In this document: one piece after another, positions 62,101 to 64,000 of the stretch
Position numbering within the stretch: the first letter of the stretch is position 1
Layout: each line of letters opens with the position of its first letter
Assembly: GCF_965638725.1 (NCBI RefSeq)
Contig: NC_134982.1
Span: 61,627,816 to 61,691,815, forward strand
Length of the DNA stretch: 64,000 bases
DNA from: Aptenodytes patagonicus
Lineage: Eukaryota > Chordata > Aves > Sphenisciformes > Spheniscidae
Direction: 5' to 3'
Translations under genes and position numbers: made by a program
The notes under the pieces: generated by a model
What the model saw: only the letters and a program-made list of their open reading frames with translations
Database searches by the model: none
What the model was told of the DNA's origin: nothing

Positions 62101-62326
62101 CATCTTTATCTGTTTGCCTGATTAATTGTATTACTTGCTTCAGGGACTACTGGCCTTAGAAGGTGAGCTGACTCCTATTCTTGTCCAGATGGTAAAAAGT
62201 GCTAATATGAATGGTCTGTTGGACAGCGACAGTGATTCTTTAAGCAGCTGTCAGCATCGTGTTAAAGCAAGACTCCATGAAATTCTCCAGAGAGACAGAG
62301 AATTTACTGCTGACGACTATGATAAG
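44044..62326 (+). CDS. PPIP5K2: PPIP5K2, inositol hexakisphosphate/diphosphoinositol kinase, residues 1-650 (16 coding exons)
   Basis: Cytosolic enzyme that phosphorylates InsP6 and 5-InsP7 at position 1 to make inositol pyrophosphates (InsP7, InsP8); a second domain of the histidine-phosphatase fold removes that phosphate. Coding exons: 44044-44187, 45723-45918, 46638-46728, 47626-47711, 49110-49264, 49689-49790, 51569-51730, 52856-52977, 54542-54643, 55203-55289, 56248-56323, 56411-56520, 57552-57637, 58291-58416, 58520-58641, 62144-62326, all in frame (650 codons). The ATP-grasp kinase domain covers about residues 50-375; Asp319, Asp331 and Asn333 match the metal-binding Asp309, Asp321 and Asn323 of human PPIP5K2 (offset of 10). 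The phosphatase-like domain opens with RHGDRTP (398-404). Its remainder and the C-terminal tail lie beyond the window; family length is about 1240. PPIP5K1 is the alternative, but wording and synteny favour PPIP5K2. Confidence 0.95.
44188..45722 (+). other. PPIP5K2 intron 2
   Basis: GT at 44188, AG at 45721-45722. The coding frame stays open for 79 codons into the intron (to 44427). No repeat recognised. Confidence 0.85.
45723..45918 (+). CDS. PPIP5K2: PPIP5K2 exon: start of the kinase domain
   Basis: Acceptor cacttcag, donor gtaaat; 196 bp, phase 0 to 1. Encodes [20 protein letters not shown] to CLISFHSK. Confidence 0.96.
45919..46637 (+). other. PPIP5K2 intron 3
   Basis: GT-AG limits; nothing recognised. 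Confidence 0.85.
46638..46728 (+). CDS. PPIP5K2: PPIP5K2 exon: kinase domain
   Basis: Acceptor gttttag, donor gtaagt; 91 bp, phase 1 to 2. Encodes [16 protein letters not shown] to YHIQD. Confidence 0.96.
46729..47625 (+). other. PPIP5K2 intron 4
   Basis: GT-AG limits; nothing recognised. Confidence 0.85.
47626..47711 (+). CDS. PPIP5K2: PPIP5K2 exon: kinase domain
   Basis: Acceptor cttctag, donor gtaaaa; 86 bp, phase 2 to 1. Encodes [20 protein letters not shown] and NRDPNNPQ. Confidence 0.96.
47712..49109 (+). other. PPIP5K2 intron 5
   Basis: GT at 47712, AG at 49108-49109; nothing recognised. Confidence 0.85.
49110..49264 (+). CDS. PPIP5K2: PPIP5K2 exon: ATP-grasp nucleotide/substrate region
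   Basis: Acceptor ttcttcag, donor gtgagg; 155 bp, phase 1 to 0. Encodes [20 protein letters not shown] and [12 protein letters not shown], then [13 protein letters not shown], a glycine-rich stretch conserved in PPIP5Ks. Confidence 0.97.
49689..49790 (+). CDS. PPIP5K2: PPIP5K2 exon: kinase domain
   Basis: Acceptor atttcag, donor gtatga; 102 bp, 34 codons. Encodes [20 protein letters not shown] to TDGTDVK. Confidence 0.96.
49791..51568 (+). other. PPIP5K2 intron 7
   Basis: GT at 49791, AG at 51567-51568 (preceded by a weak pyrimidine tract, caataaag); nothing else recognised. The preceding intron 6 (49265-49688) is likewise plain. Confidence 0.8.
51569..51730 (+). CDS. PPIP5K2: PPIP5K2 exon: kinase domain
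   Basis: Donor gtaagc; 162 bp, 54 codons, phase 0 to 0. Encodes [20 protein letters not shown] to WKVCLAFK. Confidence 0.97.
51731..52855 (+). other. PPIP5K2 intron 8
   Basis: GT at 51731, AG at 52854-52855; nothing recognised. Confidence 0.85.
52856..52977 (+). CDS. PPIP5K2: PPIP5K2 exon: metal-binding DVN motif
   Basis: Acceptor aaacag, donor gtaaga; 122 bp, phase 0 to 2. Encodes [20 protein letters not shown], then [13 protein letters not shown]; Asp319, Asp331 and Asn333 match the Mg-binding residues of the family. Confidence 0.97.
52978..54541 (+). other. PPIP5K2 intron 9 with AT-rich tract and palindrome
   Basis: GT at 52978, AG at 54540-54541. An AT-rich tract with short duplicated pieces (53,050-53,190) is followed by a palindrome at 53246-53266. 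Confidence 0.85.
53246..53266. repeat. Near-perfect palindrome, 10-bp arms, 1-nt centre
   Basis: ATCCGGCTTT, G, AAAGCCGGAT. It is GC-richer than the surrounding AT-rich DNA. Confidence 0.95.
54542..54643 (+). CDS. PPIP5K2: PPIP5K2 exon: end of the kinase domain
   Basis: Acceptor tttttag, donor gtaaga; 102 bp, phase 2 to 2. Encodes [20 protein letters not shown] to PIVPTTSGT, joining the next exon through a split Met codon. Confidence 0.96.
54644..55202 (+). other. PPIP5K2 intron 10
   Basis: GT-AG limits; nothing recognised. Confidence 0.85.
55203..55289 (+). CDS. PPIP5K2: PPIP5K2 exon: RHG phosphatase-domain motif
   Basis: Acceptor atttcag, donor gtaagt; 87 bp, phase 2 to 2. Encodes [20 protein letters not shown]; RHGxRxP is the phosphohistidine motif of the histidine acid phosphatase fold (Arg398, His399). 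Confidence 0.97.
55290..56247 (+). other. PPIP5K2 intron 11
   Basis: GT-AG limits; a T-homopolymer lies near 55,990-56,005. Nothing else. Confidence 0.85.
56248..56323 (+). CDS. PPIP5K2: PPIP5K2 exon followed by a GC donor
   Basis: Acceptor ttaaag (ends 56247); 76 bp, phase 2 to 0. Encodes [20 protein letters not shown] and PKQLQ. The 5' splice site is CAG|GCAAGT, so the intron begins with GC rather than GT. Confidence 0.94.
56324..56410 (+). other. PPIP5K2: GC-AG intron, 87 bp
   Basis: Starts GCAAGT and ends TTCTTCAG. The coding frame is exact across it (KQLQ joined to EVLD), so no nearby GT gives the conserved join. Confidence 0.92.
56411..56520 (+). CDS. PPIP5K2: PPIP5K2 exon
   Basis: Acceptor tcttcag, donor gtaagt; 110 bp, phase 0 to 2. 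Encodes [20 protein letters not shown] to KTVLE, part of the insert within the phosphatase-like domain. Confidence 0.95.
56521..57551 (+). other. PPIP5K2 intron 13
   Basis: GT-AG limits; nothing recognised. Confidence 0.85.
57552..57637 (+). CDS. PPIP5K2: PPIP5K2 exon
   Basis: Acceptor acttcag, donor gtattg; 86 bp, phase 2 to 1. Encodes [20 protein letters not shown] and PKTSSEEE. Confidence 0.96.
57638..58290 (+). other. PPIP5K2 intron 14
   Basis: GT-AG limits; nothing recognised. Confidence 0.85.
58291..58416 (+). CDS. PPIP5K2: PPIP5K2 exon
   Basis: Acceptor caattag, donor gtaaaa; 126 bp, phase 1 to 1. Encodes [20 protein letters not shown] to YPGGQ. The next intron (58417-58519) is 103 bp and contains a poly-A/TA microsatellite at 58,419-58,446. 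Confidence 0.96.
58419..58446. repeat. Poly-A/TA microsatellite just after a donor
   Basis: An A-run followed by about nine TA units, beginning at intron position +3. Confidence 0.9.
58520..58641 (+). CDS. PPIP5K2: PPIP5K2 exon: phosphatase-domain core
   Basis: Acceptor ttggtag, donor gtacaa; 122 bp, phase 1 to 0. Encodes [20 protein letters not shown], then [20 protein letters not shown], a highly conserved block with the phosphatase-fold SDxxR arrangement. Confidence 0.97.
58926..59527 (-). mobile_element. CR1 LINE, 5'-truncated, minus orientation
   Basis: The minus strand encodes [40 protein letters not shown] and [20 protein letters not shown], the C-terminal end of CR1 ORF2, followed by the CR1 3' region (ggttgcccagagaagttgtg) and an end of short ATTCTACAATTCTG-like repeats at 58,926. 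It is less diverged than the copy at 12.8 kb. Confidence 0.94.
60370..62040 (-). mobile_element. Decayed CR1-superfamily LINE (endonuclease region)
   Basis: The minus strand around 61,260-61,350 reads [20 protein letters not shown], matching the LINE endonuclease block ITETWWDxSHDWSAAIxGYKLFRRDR. Around 60,780 a CIRALDFK stretch matches the ATLDFRRADF block further along CR1 ORF2. The 60,390-60,520 part resembles a CR1 3' end (aggtcatctagtccagctcc). Many stops and shifts. It may be one old element or two nested pieces. Confidence 0.72.
62144..62326 (+). CDS. PPIP5K2: PPIP5K2 exon (last in window)
   Basis: Acceptor gcttcag, donor gttagc; 183 bp, 61 codons, phase 0 to 0. Encodes [20 protein letters not shown], then [20 protein letters not shown] and ADDYDK. 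The next family exon (LTPSGS...) is not in the remaining DNA. Confidence 0.97.
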
Positions 62327-64000
62327 GTTAGCATATGATTAGTTTCCTATGAAATGAAATAAATAGCCATGCAAATGCTTGTGTAAAAGTAATGAGCTGT
62401 GATTTTATGTATCTATTTTGAAAAATTACTTGTGTCCTTGCAAATAGTTTGAACTACAAAGGAAGCTGTACCAATTGCAGTATTAGATATTTTGAGCTGC
62501 CCTGCCATTTGGGTAATCAGAATAGCTACAAACTTCGAAATAGGAGTAGATAAGGACCTCATTCATGAATCTTTTTAACTGTTCCATTAAAAAAATTTCA
62601 AATATTCAAGAAATGAAACTATATCGTTTACATTTTATGTAATCTTTACTTTGATAGTGTGGTATTACAAAATGTATTGCCTGCCTACTGCAGTTGTTTC
62701 AATATTTAATCTGCTACAAGACCTTTTCTTTTTTTAACTCTAAGAATATTAAGAAGTTGAAAACCAGTAGAATACTTTCTAATCAGTGAAAGGAAATGTC
62801 TCATTAACATGCTAAATTAGTGCATATTAATACAGTTTATGCTGACTTAGTACAGAACACACGATTGTTCCTGGTTTTAAATGTAAGTAATGTTTGTTAT
62901 TGTTAAGAAACTTCTTTCTCTTTCAGTTGCCCTTACTCTGTCTGGTATAACAACCAAATACAAGTCCTCAAATGAGGTTTAAGCTTAAACTGCTATTTTC
63001 TAAAAGGTATTGAGAGCAAATTAGCAAAAAATAATTTTACTACCCTGCATGTATAGTCTGTGTGGATTCATTTAAACATATAGATTAAAAGTATCATCCA
63101 AACCACTGCCAGCAGTGGATTCAGCAGTACTCGTAAAAAGTGAGAGGGTACAGGGTCTCAAGGATTTATTTATATTCCCCCTTCTTTTTGCTATTTAGAT
63201 ATAATGGGATTTAGATATAATGGGATTTGAAAGGTGGCTGGAACAAATAGAGCACACTCTTCTAAGACAGTCACTGAAAGTAACCTTTGGGATTATAAAG
63301 TGATAATAACTGTTTTGGTTTGTTTTTTTTTTTTAAACTAACTTGTGATTTGGGAAAACAATATGGGGGTTTTTTCTTGGTCATAATAAGGAGGTAGGAA
63401 CTGCTTACTATTAGGTAGAGGGCAGAAGTTTTCCATATCCAAATTATTTTATGCATTTGAGGAAACTGGGAAAAGTGCAAATATGTATGTGTGTTATGTA
63501 TATAAATTACTGCTTAATGTCATTGTTTGCCTACTTGGGATTATGCAGACTTTTCTGAAAAAATGAGGCTCAGCCTCACTTACATGGATATTGACTCTAT
63601 TGTTTTAGTGACACCCAACTTGATGGTGATAATTTGTAGCTTCTACAATTTCTACAATTAAGTCAGCTCTGAAGGACATCTTGTATGTTCTTCATATATG
63701 TGCATTTAAAGGGTTTCTTCTTGTTTGTGTTTGTGTGCTGCAGTCCTATAGAAACAGAAACCTAAAACAGGAAGAGAGAAACTTTTTTTAGGTATCAGTT
63801 ACTATTGCAATCTGGTTCTTCCTTTCAGTTTTGCTAAGGAGAGTACTTTATAGAACAAAAAGTATTTTGTTAGGCACATAGCCTAACAATAACATTTCTT
63901 ACAAAATTTTTTGTAAGCTTTTGAATACAATAGTTACTTGAAAGGAAGTTTTGGAAAGTTGCTAAGTACGTCCAATGTTTTAAATGTCTTTCCAATTTTC
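62327..64000 (+). other. PPIP5K2 intron 17, runs off the window
   Basis: GT at 62327. It has a 16-bp tandem duplication (ATTTAGATATAATGGG at 63193 and 63209). No exon recognised. Confidence 0.8.

Larger units (their letters stand above)
58642..62143 (+). other. PPIP5K2 intron 16 with two LINE fragments
   Basis: GT at 58642, AG at 62142-62143. It contains a 5'-truncated CR1 (58926-59527, minus) and a decayed CR1-like LINE (60370-62040, minus). Confidence 0.9.

Overview
This is vertebrate, almost certainly bird, nuclear DNA. Genes are split by GT-AG introns, the background is AT-rich, two CpG islands stand out, and the repeats are 5'-truncated CR1 LINEs plus a solo LTR that I recognise as an avian ERVL type. 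Three conserved protein-coding genes are present in an order known from amniotes: PAM (3' end, + strand), GIN1 (complete coding region, - strand) and PPIP5K2 (5' half, + strand). The same trio is syntenic on human 5q21. Placement on a bird Z chromosome would follow from chicken synteny but is inference; I cannot name the species.

Layout. 1-11,540: the last seven coding exons and 3'UTR of PAM (C-terminal half of the lyase domain, the transmembrane segment and the cytosolic tail). 11.5-20.9 kb: intergenic DNA with one CR1 copy (12.77-13.37 kb) and an orphan CpG island at 15.3-16.1 kb carrying a 16-bp tandem repeat. 21,006-28,848: GIN1 coding exons on the minus strand, a 527-residue domesticated Gypsy-type integrase. 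31.9-33.3 kb: the CpG-island promoter region, probably shared head-to-head by GIN1 and PPIP5K2, with ETS and two ZNF143-like motifs. 32,756-43,786: a long PPIP5K2 first intron holding an ERVL solo LTR with a 5-bp target-site duplication, tRNA-SINE-like fragments and an unexplained minus-strand open frame near 41.5 kb. 44,044-62,326: sixteen PPIP5K2 coding exons (residues 1-650), covering the whole ATP-grasp kinase domain and the first part of the histidine-phosphatase-like domain; the rest lies beyond 64,000. One intron in this gene is a GC-AG intron of 87 bp.

The three genes do not form a pathway. PAM amidates peptides in the secretory pathway, PPIP5K2 makes inositol pyrophosphates in the cytosol, and GIN1 has no established function. 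The likely functional links are the shared GIN1/PPIP5K2 promoter and simple neighbourhood. Exon limits were set by hand from splice sites plus reading phase, and all joins keep frame (PAM 917 nt, GIN1 1584 nt, PPIP5K2 1950 nt of coding exon). I found no CRISPR, operon, tRNA, rRNA or clearly new system. The observations most worth following are the orphan CpG island, the 41.5-kb open frame, the integrase-like acidic residues kept in GIN1, the GC-AG intron, and two near-perfect palindromes in a PAM intron.
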